NCBI GenBank assembly: GCA_034096865.1
Contig: JAWQFJ010026605.1
Span: 5,001-69,000 of the forward strand
Origin: Theodoxus fluviatilis
Taxonomy: Eukaryota > Mollusca > Gastropoda > Cycloneritida > Neritidae
Direction: 5' to 3'
Length of the DNA stretch: 64,000 nt
Shown: positions 34,530-44,033 of the stretch, piece by piece
Position numbering within the stretch: the first letter of the stretch is position 1
Layout of the letters: each line of letters opens with the position of its first letter
Program-made: the position numbers and the translations under genes
Notes under the pieces: generated by a model
What the model saw: the letters and a program-made list of their open reading frames with translations, nothing else
What the model was told of the DNA's origin: nothing
The model's database searches: none

Positions 34530-35388
34530 CAAGAAGGGCAAAGCCCATACGACTCACATGCTTGACCTTGACCTTTATATGACCTTGACCTTCAGGTGAC
34601 CTTCAAGGTCAAGGTCAAACAACTAAACCTACCAATGACATCATACACGAAGAAATGCTTTACACATTTTCCCTACCAAAATACATGTGACCTTGACCCA
34701 CCCAAGGTCAAGGTCATCCAAGGTCATGCAACACAAAGCTGTTAATTCAAGACATAGGAAGCACAATGGTGCTTATTGGCACTTTCTACCATGAGATATA
34801 GTCACTTTTAGTGGTTCACTACCCCATTTTGGTCACATTTCATAAGGGTCAAAGTGACCTTGACCTTGATGATATGTGACCAAATGTGTCTCATGATGAA
34901 AGTATAACATGTGCCCCACATAATTATTAAGTTTGAAACAGTTATCTTCCATAGTTCAGGGTCAAGGTCACTTCAAAATATGTATACAATCCAACTTTGA
35001 AGAGCTACTGTGACCTTGACCTTGAAGCAAGGTCAACCAAACTGGTATCAAAAGATAGGGCTTGCTTTGACCTATATACCACTTGTAGCTAAGGTCGCCA
35101 TTCTCAATAACCTGGGAGAAAATTGGGAAAATGTGAAAAATGACTGTTTTTGAGACCACATTTATGGCTCCTGTGACCTTGACCTTGAAGCAAGGTCAAG
35201 TCACTATGTATATTTTTTGAGGCCTTGTCATCATACACCATCATGCCACATTTGGTGTTGATAGACTTAATAGTCTCCGAGAAAAATCCAACGTTTAAGT
35301 TTTTTACGGACGCCCGCCCGCCCGCCCGGACGGACGGACGGACGACACGGCTCAGTACATAGACTCACTTTTGCTTTGCATGTGAGTC
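34530..35388 (+). mobile_element. TCAAGGTCA-rich element, copy C (complete)
   Basis: Left end CAAGAAGGGCAAAGCCCATA (hairpin GGGC-AAA-GCCC). Right end GACTCAC...GTGAGTC (hairpin) preceded by a GC-rich CCCG/CGGA run. The interior has about a dozen TCAAGGTCA or TGACCTTGA 9-mers, several overlapping. No open frame of note, so non-autonomous. 859 bp. Class unknown. Confidence 0.92.
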
Positions 35389-35916
35389 AAAAATTGGTTT
35401 GTTCTATGCATGTTTGTTTGTAAGATCTGGAAGTTCCAGACAGCTGCTTTAAATAAATTCAATTCTGTGATAGCCTAAACTTGCCCCCCGGTGCAGTTTT
35501 GCTTTGTTTTCAGTTGTGGTTTTCATAAAGTTTCAGTGCTTGTTGGTTAAACAAATATGAGACTAGAGTGTTGAAACAATGATTTTTGCTATTTCTGGTT
35601 GCTGAAAACTGATTCTCCAAAGCTGAATTGACTAAGCCATTATTATGTAGTAGCTTTATGCTGTTAAAGTTGCCCCATTTTTCAGTTTTAAAGGGCATCG
35701 CGACAGCGCATATCTTAAAATGCCAATATCTCAGGAACCAATAAAGGTATCCGCTTACTTTTTTGTGCTTTGCTTGTTTTTTATTATTCTTCAAATATAC
35801 ATCAAAACATAAATTATCATTTCATAACAAAAAATTTTGACTGCCGCAACCTATTAGAAGACAATACACCAATTAATCACTTGAAACAGCAAGACTCAAT
35901 CGATGGGGTTTCATAC
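35389..35916. other. FNIP intron 4, unassigned
   Basis: AT-rich; no gene or repeat recognised. Confidence 0.4.
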
Positions 35917-36017
35917 CTGATGAAATGCACTTTGATGGTGTTGCCTTTGAAGGCCATGGCCACAGACCCAAACATCATCTCCTCCAGCATCTTCACGTCG
36001 CTCCCCAACCTCTCCAG
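35917..36017 (-). CDS. FNIP: FNIP exon 4
   Basis: Acceptor TCTTTTGCAG, donor ATCAG|GTATGA. Encodes [20 protein letters not shown] then [13 protein letters not shown]. Matches the [22 protein letters not shown] core of the FNIP N-terminal domain. Confidence 0.95.
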
Positions 36018-37190
36018 CTGCAAAAGAAAGGGAACCTTGGAGGTCATCACACTCGAACAAAAGTCCAAGAGACAGCTCAAAACTTACAGCTATGATCAAA
36101 GTGTCAGCATTAACAAATGCAGACTGATGTAAAACCAGATTTTTGCATAACAACTGCAAGTTATCAGGATGTAATAGGGATAAACAAAAGCAAACACCAA
36201 TATCTCCAAACTGAAAATTATTACTGAAGTTCCTCAAATGCCAGAATTGATAGAGGCTCCAGATAATTTGACAAACAGATTTTAATGAAAATTTCATTCC
36301 TAGAAGTCCCTTCAACTGCTAGAGTTGTCCACCACAGGCCATCCAAGGCAGCATGGGTAGACCTGGCTACGAGGCCATCATGTGAGCCACACTGAAGGAA
36401 GGCTTCTGTCATGTGCTCAATCATCTCCACTGAAAATGCCAAAGCTTCCTCTTTTTCCATGAAACAATACATCTGCCCAGTGGTCAGTGGTGAGTCTGAA
36501 ATGGCCCAACAGATTTTTCCATCTGTACTGGTCATCATACTTCATGTAAATGTACATGCAATCTGTCTGCATGAGCAGTCTCTGAGTCAATACCACTTTC
36601 AAACATCAGTTTCTACTGTCCAGCCATCTAATTAAGTGATGTATGATCATCAACAGTGGCATCAATGTGCATCACTCATCATTTGCAGCAGTGATTCAAA
36701 GTGTCATTACTCTGTACTCATGGTTCCTGACAATATGAGAAAGGAAGCTACAACCAGTAGTCTGCAATCCTTTCAGTCACCAATCAATAGACTACATAGA
36801 CAGGAACAGCACCTATTGACCCCAGCAGAATGGCTGATAATCAGTATCTTAAGAAGCTGAAAACTAAATTATGCAAACACAGGCCCCTCTAAAGAGAAAC
36901 ATCAGATGCTATAATGCTCTTGATGGTGTAAATAGTTCACGTCGTAATTTTTTAAAAGATACATATAGATATATAAAGATATATAGAAATGAAAGTACAA
37001 ACCATGTTCGTGTAACTTTATGACAGTTCCATGAAATACACCCCAGTCTTTAAAAAAAAAGGTAATCCAGATACCATTCGGAATTTCATGCGAGACATAA
37101 CAGAAGATCTACGGGTGATTTGATTTTCCATTTGCAAAGTCAAAGCCCCTACAAATGAATGAATGAATGAATGAATCATGAATTAATGAA
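36018..37190. other. FNIP intron 3, largely unassigned
   Basis: A 105-codon - strand frame at 36221-36538 looks protein-like in composition (several Trp, Cys, His) but I recognise no motif and see no convincing splice sites tying it to FNIP. A (GAAT)n run lies at 37155-37195. Confidence 0.3.
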
Positions 37191-37195
37191 TGAAA

Positions 37196-37480
37196 GAATA
37201 AAAACCGCTGTCGCTGAACCTCCAGGTTTTGGCATTTATAAACAAATCGGGTTCAAACCCGCAACCTCTCGAGAAAAGAGGGGGAAAAAAACACACACAC
37301 ACACACAAACACAAAAACCAGGTCGGGTTCGAACCCACAACCTCTCGAAAAAAGAGAGAGAAAAAAAGTTTCAGCGCAGAATCGAACCTGGTCACGCATG
37401 ACCAAGAGTTCAATGCTCTACCAAATGTGCCATGGAAAACTGATATGGCTGAGTGTTTGTAAAGCATTTATAACCACCGC
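37196..37480 (-). mobile_element. tRNA-derived SINE, copy 1
   Basis: On the - strand the head (about 37440-37369) shows a degenerate A box (TTTGGTAGAGC) and B box (GGTTCGATTC). It is followed by two further modules with GGGTTCGAACCC-like strings joined to ACCTCTCGA. Ends in a (GAAT)n tail. Closely resembles 48016-48300. Confidence 0.75.
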
Positions 37481-37486
37481 AAGATT

Positions 37487-37843
37487 TTGAACATCTCATA
37501 TAAAGACCATGTCACGAATGAGGAAATCAGCAACAGGATCAGGAGAGCAATTGGACAGCACGAAGACCTGCTCACAATCGTGAAAAGCAGAAAGCTGAAG
37601 TGGTGCGGTCACGTGTCAAGAGGCAGTGGGCTGGCCAAGACCATCCTGCAAGGTACCGTACGTGTACCAGGTGGGAGAAGGAGAGGCAGGCAGAGAAAGA
37701 GGTGGGAAGACAACATGAAAGAGTGGACAGGCTTGACCTTTGCTGACTCACAGCGAGCCACAGAGGATAGAGATCGATGGAGGAAGATTGTCCGAAAGTC
37801 ATCAGTGGTGCCTCAACAACCCATCTCAGGGTTAAGAGACTGA
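37487..37843 (+). pseudogene. LINE polyprotein C-terminal fragment
   Basis: The 118-codon frame encodes YKDHVTNEEISNRIRRAIGQ, SRKLKWCGHVSRGSGLAKTI and GGRRRGRQRKRWEDNMKEWT, then VPQQPISGLRD and a stop. This is the typical C-terminus of a widespread animal endonuclease-reverse transcriptase LINE group (KLKW.GHV.R ... GRQ.KRWEDN). The catalytic domain is absent. A (CTGAA)n tail continues on the far side of the transposon inserted at 37846. Confidence 0.85.
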
Positions 37844-37845
37844 AC

Positions 37846-38542
37846 CAAAGACCATACATTACTAAGACCGCACACTCGGCTGATTTTAGCGAGATTTCCG
37901 ACAGAGTGATCTCCCCGTTTTCGCGTGTCTCCCCCAGAGCGCTCGTGCGAGATGTGTTGTATAGATTATGCCACGTGCGTGAGGAATAAAGTTTAGTGTA
38001 TGAATAGCAGAATGCAAGTGCGTGCAAGGGTTTTTATAGTATTTCTTGAAAGCGATATGTATGTGAGAAACCGTTTGTTTCATAATTTGTAAACATGAAC
38101 ACTAATTAGTCGAGTGCGTGGAGAAGCGAGTGTAAACACTAAAATGAAATCCCCACACTAAAGCTGGGAAAAGGGTCAAGGTGTCAGTAAACTATATCTC
38201 TCGTACAAGATCTAAACACAATTTTCTCCATGGAAAAGCACGTCCCTAACAAGCTGGTCTTAATAAAGAAATAAACACCGGACGCATAATTATGATCTGC
38301 GCGCTGAGCAGCAGACGATCAAGCAGCATACAATGATAAACGCGAGAAGAACAGAAAAATCAAACTTCGTAATTCGTGATGCACAAGATTCCTTTCACTG
38401 TTGAACCTCAGGAGAAAATACTGTTGTTAAAAATGCTGAATTTGATAAAAACTGTGATGACGAAGATGTGTGTAAATCCATACCTCGCTTCGCGTAGTGC
38501 AAAAATAGCCGAGTGCGCGGTCTTAGTAATGTATGGTCTTTG
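37846..38542. mobile_element. hAT-like non-autonomous transposon inserted in the LINE 3' end
   Basis: Terminal inverted repeats of about 36 bp: CAAAGACCATACATTACTAA, then GACCGC.CACTCGGCT at both ends with one mismatch. ACTGAAC lies at each flank (37839-37845 and 38543-38549), a 7-8-bp target duplication. No transposase frame. 697 bp. Confidence 0.85.
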
Positions 38543-38567
38543 ACTGAACTGAACTGAACTGAACTGA
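38543..38567 (+). repeat. (CTGAA)n tail of the interrupted LINE
   Basis: ACTGAACTGAACTGAACTGA, continuing the tail that starts at 37839. Confidence 0.8.
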
Positions 38568-38568
38568 G

Positions 38569-39078
38569 GAAAAGATAACTCTGACTCGATTAGGCTCTTC
38601 CCTTGTTCTGTCCCGTCTTGATTATGGAAATTCTCTTCTTGCCGGCATTCCTGACACTCTGCTAAACAAACTGCAAAAAGTCCAAAACACTGCTGCTAGA
38701 TTAATCTTTAGATGTCCCAAGAGAACTCCCACATCCAAACTCCTTCGTGCACTGCATTGGCTCCCCGTCGCTCAGAGGATAGAGTATAAGCTAGCCACTA
38801 TGTGTTTCAACTTCTTCAATCAAACTGCACCACACGCACTCAAAGAAATTCTCACTGTCTACACCCCCGCTAGAAATAACCGTTCAGCTGCAGACACCAA
38901 AACGTTAAATGTCCCCCGTCGCAAAAAGAAAACCCAAGGACAGCGAGCTTTTTCTTACATCGGCCCTGTAACATGGAATAGCCTACCTTTCCCTGTCCGT
39001 CACTCTGATTCCATGTCGCAGCTCAAAACCTCCCTCAAGACACACATGTTCCGGTCAGTCTTTCCTGACGAGCAGTGA
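38569..39078 (+). pseudogene. CR1/L2-type LINE reverse transcriptase C-terminus
   Basis: The frame from 38569 reads KITLTRLGSSLVLSRLDYGN, LQKVQNTAARLIFRCPKRTP, LRALHWLPVAQRIEYKLATM, then GPVTWNSLPFPVRHSDSM and FKTHMF-like ending, stop at 39076-39078. R.DYGN, LQ..QN.AAR and LHWLPV are classic for the CR1/L2 group C-terminus (family knowledge). The N-terminal half is missing. 3' UTR probably follows to about 39280. Confidence 0.9.
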
Positions 39079-39287
39079 AGGCGCCTCTTTTATGTTTCGT
39101 GTTTTGCTTATTGCCTGCTACTCAATTAATTGTATTGTATTTAATTTTTCTTTTATTTCAATTGTACAGTGTGTGAGTGTTAGAATGTTTTGTTTGAGTG
39201 TAGACTTCATCATTGTACACGCCATGAGCTTGCCTATTAGGGAAGGTATGTGCGTAGAAATAGTCTGTATTATTATTATTATTACAT

Positions 39288-40023
39288 CAATTGACTATTT
39301 AGGGGGGTGCTTTCGAGTTTATGACCTAAATAAATCACTTTCTTTTCAAACCTCGACTCTGAAAATTTGACACATTCAATCGGACCTAACTTCCAGTAAG
39401 TGTGCAAAATATCAAGGAAATCCGTCCAGCAGTTTTTGAGATATCAGCCGCTAAGTCGGGCCTGACAGGCCGAGATACACAATAAATTACGTCACGGTAT
39501 TGATGACGTCACACATTTTGCAATTTCGCCATTTCATGAATCGAGTATTTAGGGAGGCGCTTCCGAGTTTATGACCTTAAAAAACCACTTTCTCTTAAAA
39601 CCTCGATTCTGAAAATAAACATTCAATCGGACCTAACTTCCAGTGAGTGTGCAAAATGTCAAGGAAATCCGTCCAGTAGTTTTTGAGATATCAGCCGCTA
39701 AGTCGGGCCTGACAGGCAGAGATACACTTATAATTACGTCACGGTATTGATGACGTCACACATTTTGCAATTTTGCCATTCCATGAATCAAGTATTTAGG
39801 GAGGTGCTTCCGAGTTTACGTCCTTAAAAACCACTTTCTCTTGAAACCTCGATTCTGAAAATTTGATACATTCAATCGGACCTAACTTCCAGTGAGTGTG
39901 CAAAATGTCAAGGAAATCCGTCCAGTAGTTTTTGAGATATCAGCCGTTAAATCGGGACAGACAGACACACAGACAGACAGACAGATAAAGTCTGTAGGAC
40001 CTCCAGTAAACCAGGAAGGATAA
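39288..40023 (+). repeat. Triplicated 248-bp interspersed repeat
   Basis: Three head-to-tail units start at about 39288, 39537 and 39785 (TATTTAGGGAGG.GCTTCCGAG ... GATATCAGCCG). The last ends with a GACA run and TCTGTAGGACCTCCAGTAAA. The first two units contain TGACGTCA (39504-39511 and 39751-39758). The same family is at 48545-48836 plus 49722-50025. Confidence 0.9.
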
Positions 40024-40160
40024 TGAATCAATCAATCAATCAATCAATCAACTGATCAGTCAGTCAGTCAGTCAGTCAGTCAGTCAGTCAGTCAGTCAGT
40101 CAGTCAGTCAGTCAGTCAGTCAGTCAGTCAGTCAGTCAGTCAGTCAATCAATCAATCAAT
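40024..40160. repeat. (AATC)n and (CAGT)n microsatellites
   Basis: ATCA tetramers, then about 25 CAGT units, then ATCA again. Confidence 0.95.
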
Positions 40161-40490
40161 CTTTACAGCCTGTCAGCCTTTGTAGCCTATTTTTTAAGGC
40201 CATTGATTATGAACTGACTAAAGCTGGTAAGGGTATGACTAAAAGCAAAAGTCTTGATTTCTCCCGTTATTTATCCTCTAACACATTCTGTTCCTACCCC
40301 CAATGCACTGGGCGTGCCCTGCGAGAATTCCAGTAGCAAAGCACAAAATGCAGTACATCTGTGTCTGTACATCAAAGCAGTCCCCAGCTACAGTGGCAGT
40401 CTCAAATGGAACAAAATGTTCATTTGTTTCCATTTTTCTGTCAATATAGCCAGTAGATGTACAGTCGGGGAGGGCAAGCCCTTGACTTAC

Positions 40491-40577
40491 ATGGAATTTC
40501 TGGCTGCTCTTGAGGGAGGATGGACTGCCATGACAGCCACTTGCCTTCTGGGACTTGCACTTCAGTCGGCAGCTGGG
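40491..40577 (-). CDS. FNIP: FNIP exon 3
   Basis: Acceptor CTGCTTGCAG, donor TTCCAT|GTAAGT; phase 0 to 0. The 29 codons encode PSCRLKCKSQKASGCHGSPS then SLKSSQKFH, corresponding to the CCQLK..GDSSSS region of vertebrate FNIP1. An internal GC-type donor (AAG|GCAAGT) at 40545/40544 would also keep the frame. Confidence 0.85.
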
Positions 40578-40769
40578 CTGCAAGCAGAGCAGGAGTTAGT
40601 TCCAGGATGGACCCTTAGTCCCAACAAGCAAGCAGGGGAAGTAATATAAGAACCAAGTACTGTCCCCTAACTTACTTCATAGAATCAACTCCACTGAAGA
40701 CCAGTTAATTAGGTGGACAGAGACCAAGGGAGGAGAAGGAGGGAGAGCAAGTGAGAGCAAGTGCAAGGT

Positions 40770-40770
<1 letters not shown>

Positions 40771-40823
<53 letters not shown>

Positions 40824-40881
40824 GGCAAATACACCAATAGACACACACAGATACACTGACATAGACACATGCTGATACAAA

Positions 40882-40915
<34 letters not shown>
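40771..40915. repeat. (CA)n microsatellites, FNIP intron 2
   Basis: Two CA runs (about 40771-40822 and 40885-40915) separated by imperfect CA-rich sequence. Confidence 0.95.
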
Positions 40916-40920
<5 letters not shown>

Positions 40921-41027
40921 CATGTACACATGCATAAAGACAACTAACAGGCAACTGCAGAAAAGCCAAAGAAGAGTGAAAACCACAGCCTAGGGAGCTC
41001 CAGGCTAGAGCTGCAGCCAGTGCTAAC

Positions 41028-41151
41028 CTGCTCTGGAACGTCCTCCACTCTGGTGATTGCACTGGAGTCAAAGAGCGGTGTGCGGCCCTTGTCATGGTCA
41101 CAGAACACCACCAGTCGTATTTTGCCCTGGTCCAACTTAGGCAGGTCAGCA
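41028..41151 (-). CDS. FNIP: FNIP exon 2
   Basis: Acceptor TTTGTTGCAG, donor GAGCAG|GTTAGC. One base completes a codon, then 41 codons: ADLPKLDQGKIRLVVFCDHD, KGRTPLFDSSAITRVEDVPE, Q. Matches FDPSQIRLIVYQDCE..G...LFDSS, the start of the FNIP longin domain. Confidence 0.93.
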
Positions 41152-42096
41152 CTGCAACAAAGCAAAACCACTTTTAGCACTGGCAGCAAATTAACACAAA
41201 AGTATATTCTCAGGCACTACAAACTTGTGAAAAGACTGTAAGTAAAATCCAACAACTCAGAAAAATTGTCCGTGTGACAAGATGAAGCTGAACTCATGAA
41301 GAATAAGAAAAAAAATTCAAAATCCTTCAGCACAAAGCCAAGTTCTGTTTTGGATTTGCATGAAAGAAATCTTCACAGGATCTCTAACAATTATCCAAAA
41401 CAAATGTGTTGAAGGTTTAGAGACTGCAAAAATTTCAGCTTTGTATGTGTGACCCGATCCCTAACAATTTCCAAGAAGCCCATTTCAAAACACAAGAATG
41501 ACTTGCAAAAATCTGCCAGTCTGCCTATCTAAAAAGGGAGTACCATAAATCCTGGGACTAAAGGCTGGACCTTTTTTTGGCCATATGAACCCTTGTGTCT
41601 TTCTCTTTATTGGTGGTCATTTGAACTTGCTTTCTCTTCAGGCGCGTGTTATGCAAGGTAACTGCTAGTGCTATGTGAAGCTGCTCCTCTTTGTATTGTA
41701 TTTTCCCCCCCATTATTCTCTTAATTTTCATGAGATGTTTCTCCTTCAGGGTGCCACCAATTTTCTTCATTGTTTTACCCCAGAGCCACAAATTTATTAT
41801 GTGTGGTCAAATAAATTTGACACCATGTTTACTTAAAAAATAGATTTTGGAGGGTGAGTAGAAAAATGGATGGCCTACATGGTGCAATTAATGAAAATGC
41901 CATAGAATGTTTTTTTCAGCTGCTAAAAAAATCATGGAACACAGACAAAAACAAAAAACAAACAAATTCACTGTGTTTTCCTACACTGCTCTATTTATTC
42001 AAGAATACAACAGCTTATGATAAAAATGCAAAAGTGCATAGAGTCTCCAAGTAATGGAGATACATTTGAAAATGTTTTAGGATAAAACAAAACACA
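41152..42096. other. FNIP intron 1, unassigned AT-rich part
   Basis: No exon, RNA gene or repeat family recognised. Confidence 0.4.
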
Positions 42097-42939
42097 CAAG
42101 AAGGGCAAAGCCCATACGACTCACATGCTTGACCTTGACCTTTACATGACCTTGACCTTCATGTGACCCTCAAGGTCAAGGTCAAACAACTACACCTAGC
42201 AATGACATCATACACTAAGAAATGCTTTACACATTTTTCCTACCAAAATACATGTGGCCTTGACCCAAGGTCAAGGTCATCCAAGGTCATGCAACACAAA
42301 GCTGTTAATTCAACACATAGGAAGCACAATGGTGCTTATTGGCACTTTCTACCATGAGATATGGTCACTTTTAGTGGTTCACTACCCCATTTTGGTCACA
42401 TTTCATAAGGGTCAAAGTGACCTTGACCTTGATGATATGTGAACAAATGTGTCTCATGATGAAAGTATAATATGTGCCCCACATAATTATTAAGTTTGAA
42501 ACAGTTATCTTCCATAGTTCAGGGTCAAGGTCACTTCAAAATATGTATACAATCCAACTTTGAAGAGCTCCTGTGACCTTGACCTTGAAGCAAGGTCAAC
42601 CAAACTGGTATCAAAAGATAGGGCTTACTTTGCCCTATATACCATATATAGGTCAGGTATCCAATCTCAAAAACTTAAGAGGAAATTGAGAAAATGTGAA
42701 AAATGGCTGTTTTTTAGACAACATTTATGGCCCCTGCGACCTTGACCTTGAAGCAAGGACAAGTCACCATGTATCTTTTTTTAGGCCTTGTCATCATACA
42801 CCATCATGCCAAATTGGGTGTTGATAGTCTTAATAGTCTCCAAGAAAAATCCAACGTTAAAGTTTTAAACGGACGCCCGGACGCCCGGACGGACGAATCG
42901 GGTGAGTACATAGACTCACTTTTGCTTCGCATGTGAGTC
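42097..42939 (+). mobile_element. TCAAGGTCA-rich element, copy D (complete)
   Basis: Same termini and order of segments as copy C; 843 bp. In FNIP intron 1. Confidence 0.92.
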
Positions 42940-42960
42940 AAAAATCCTACAATTACTTAC

Positions 42961-43207
42961 GCTAGGGAAGTCAGCCAAGTCATTTTCATCTGAATCAAGC
43001 TCCCGCTCCTCTCGATCTACAGACCACAACACATCAGTCGAAGCACGTGCTTGCCCTCTATCCCTCCATCTCCCATCACATCAACATCAGTAAAGCATTC
43101 AAATTCATATTCTGAGAGTCAGAATCAAAAAATAACTTCACAGGTGCTTCAACTTCTTCGTCAGTTGCCATACTGGCAAAGAAAAAAGTCCGGTTCACAA
43201 ACGACAA
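42961..43207 (-). other. Possible decayed two-exon acidic N-terminus of an unknown gene
   Basis: An ATG at about 43176 opens MATDEEVEAPVKLFFDSDS. A frame switch a few codons later gives EFECFTDVDVMGDGGI. A second segment with acceptor-like GGTCTGTAG and donor-like CTAGC|GTAAGT encodes REERELDSDENDLADFPS (about 43018-42961). Asp/Glu-rich starts like this are common in transposon-encoded proteins. Support is weak. Confidence 0.25.
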
Positions 43208-44030
43208 AGACGCAACTTCGTGGGAAAATTCTCAGAAAATTTGCGGCAAGTTCTCTCGATCGCCAAAATGGTGGATCTCGTTGCCACATGATCACTGCAC
43301 GAGACTGGGATATTTTTAGAACACCCATGACTTGAAGGCCATGGGGGTAGAGCTAAAGAAAGAAGAAAAGAATGAGGGAGGTTTTTTCACAGATTTGACC
43401 AAAGAGTGCAGGTGCCAATGCCAACAAAGCTTAGGGTAAGGCACAAAATTACTGTCCCAGTTCAAAATCTGAGGCGTCTCGTCAGAGGATTGATATTGGG
43501 TCATTGTTTAACAAACACATTTGTTAATATGTGCAAATTAATACAACAAGTGAGGAGTGTTTACTTTGGGGTTTTTTCCCCCAAGATCTCCAGTTATTTT
43601 TATATCGATTGCAGTTGCTGATGGGTAATGTTTTCCACTGGACACATGACTCAAAGTCAAAAGGTGCGTTTGGTTTTCCTACCATGGGAAAATGGTCAGA
43701 ACTTGATACCTCGGGCAAAGAGAAAACTGTACTGCATGTTACTTCTTTCTAAACAAATAACACTTGAAATTCCAGGTGGTATGTGGCTATAAATCAAAAT
43801 AGAATGTATTTTGCCAAGGTTTGAAAGCCAAAAACACACCAAAAAATGCCCGCCATTTTGTACCCAAAGTAGGGGTGGCAGTCTGGCAGTGCTATTACCA
43901 TCAGGCCTTGGCTTATTCTTGCAAGTTTTTTTTCTTTTGAATAACAAATGGTTCTTTTTGTACTGGCAGGCATAAAAAAAAATCACAATGACAACATTTT
44001 GTATTCAAAAAATGCGTTTGAAAAAGACCA
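43208..44030. other. FNIP intron 1, unassigned
   Basis: No protein-like frame or known repeat seen. Confidence 0.35.
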
Positions 44031-44033
44031 GTA

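Noticed and set aside
34530..35388. Helitron identity for the TCAAGGTCA element
   Set aside because: A hairpin near one end recalls Helitrons, but the ends lack TC/CTRR and copy E shows a 3-bp target duplication, which Helitrons do not make.
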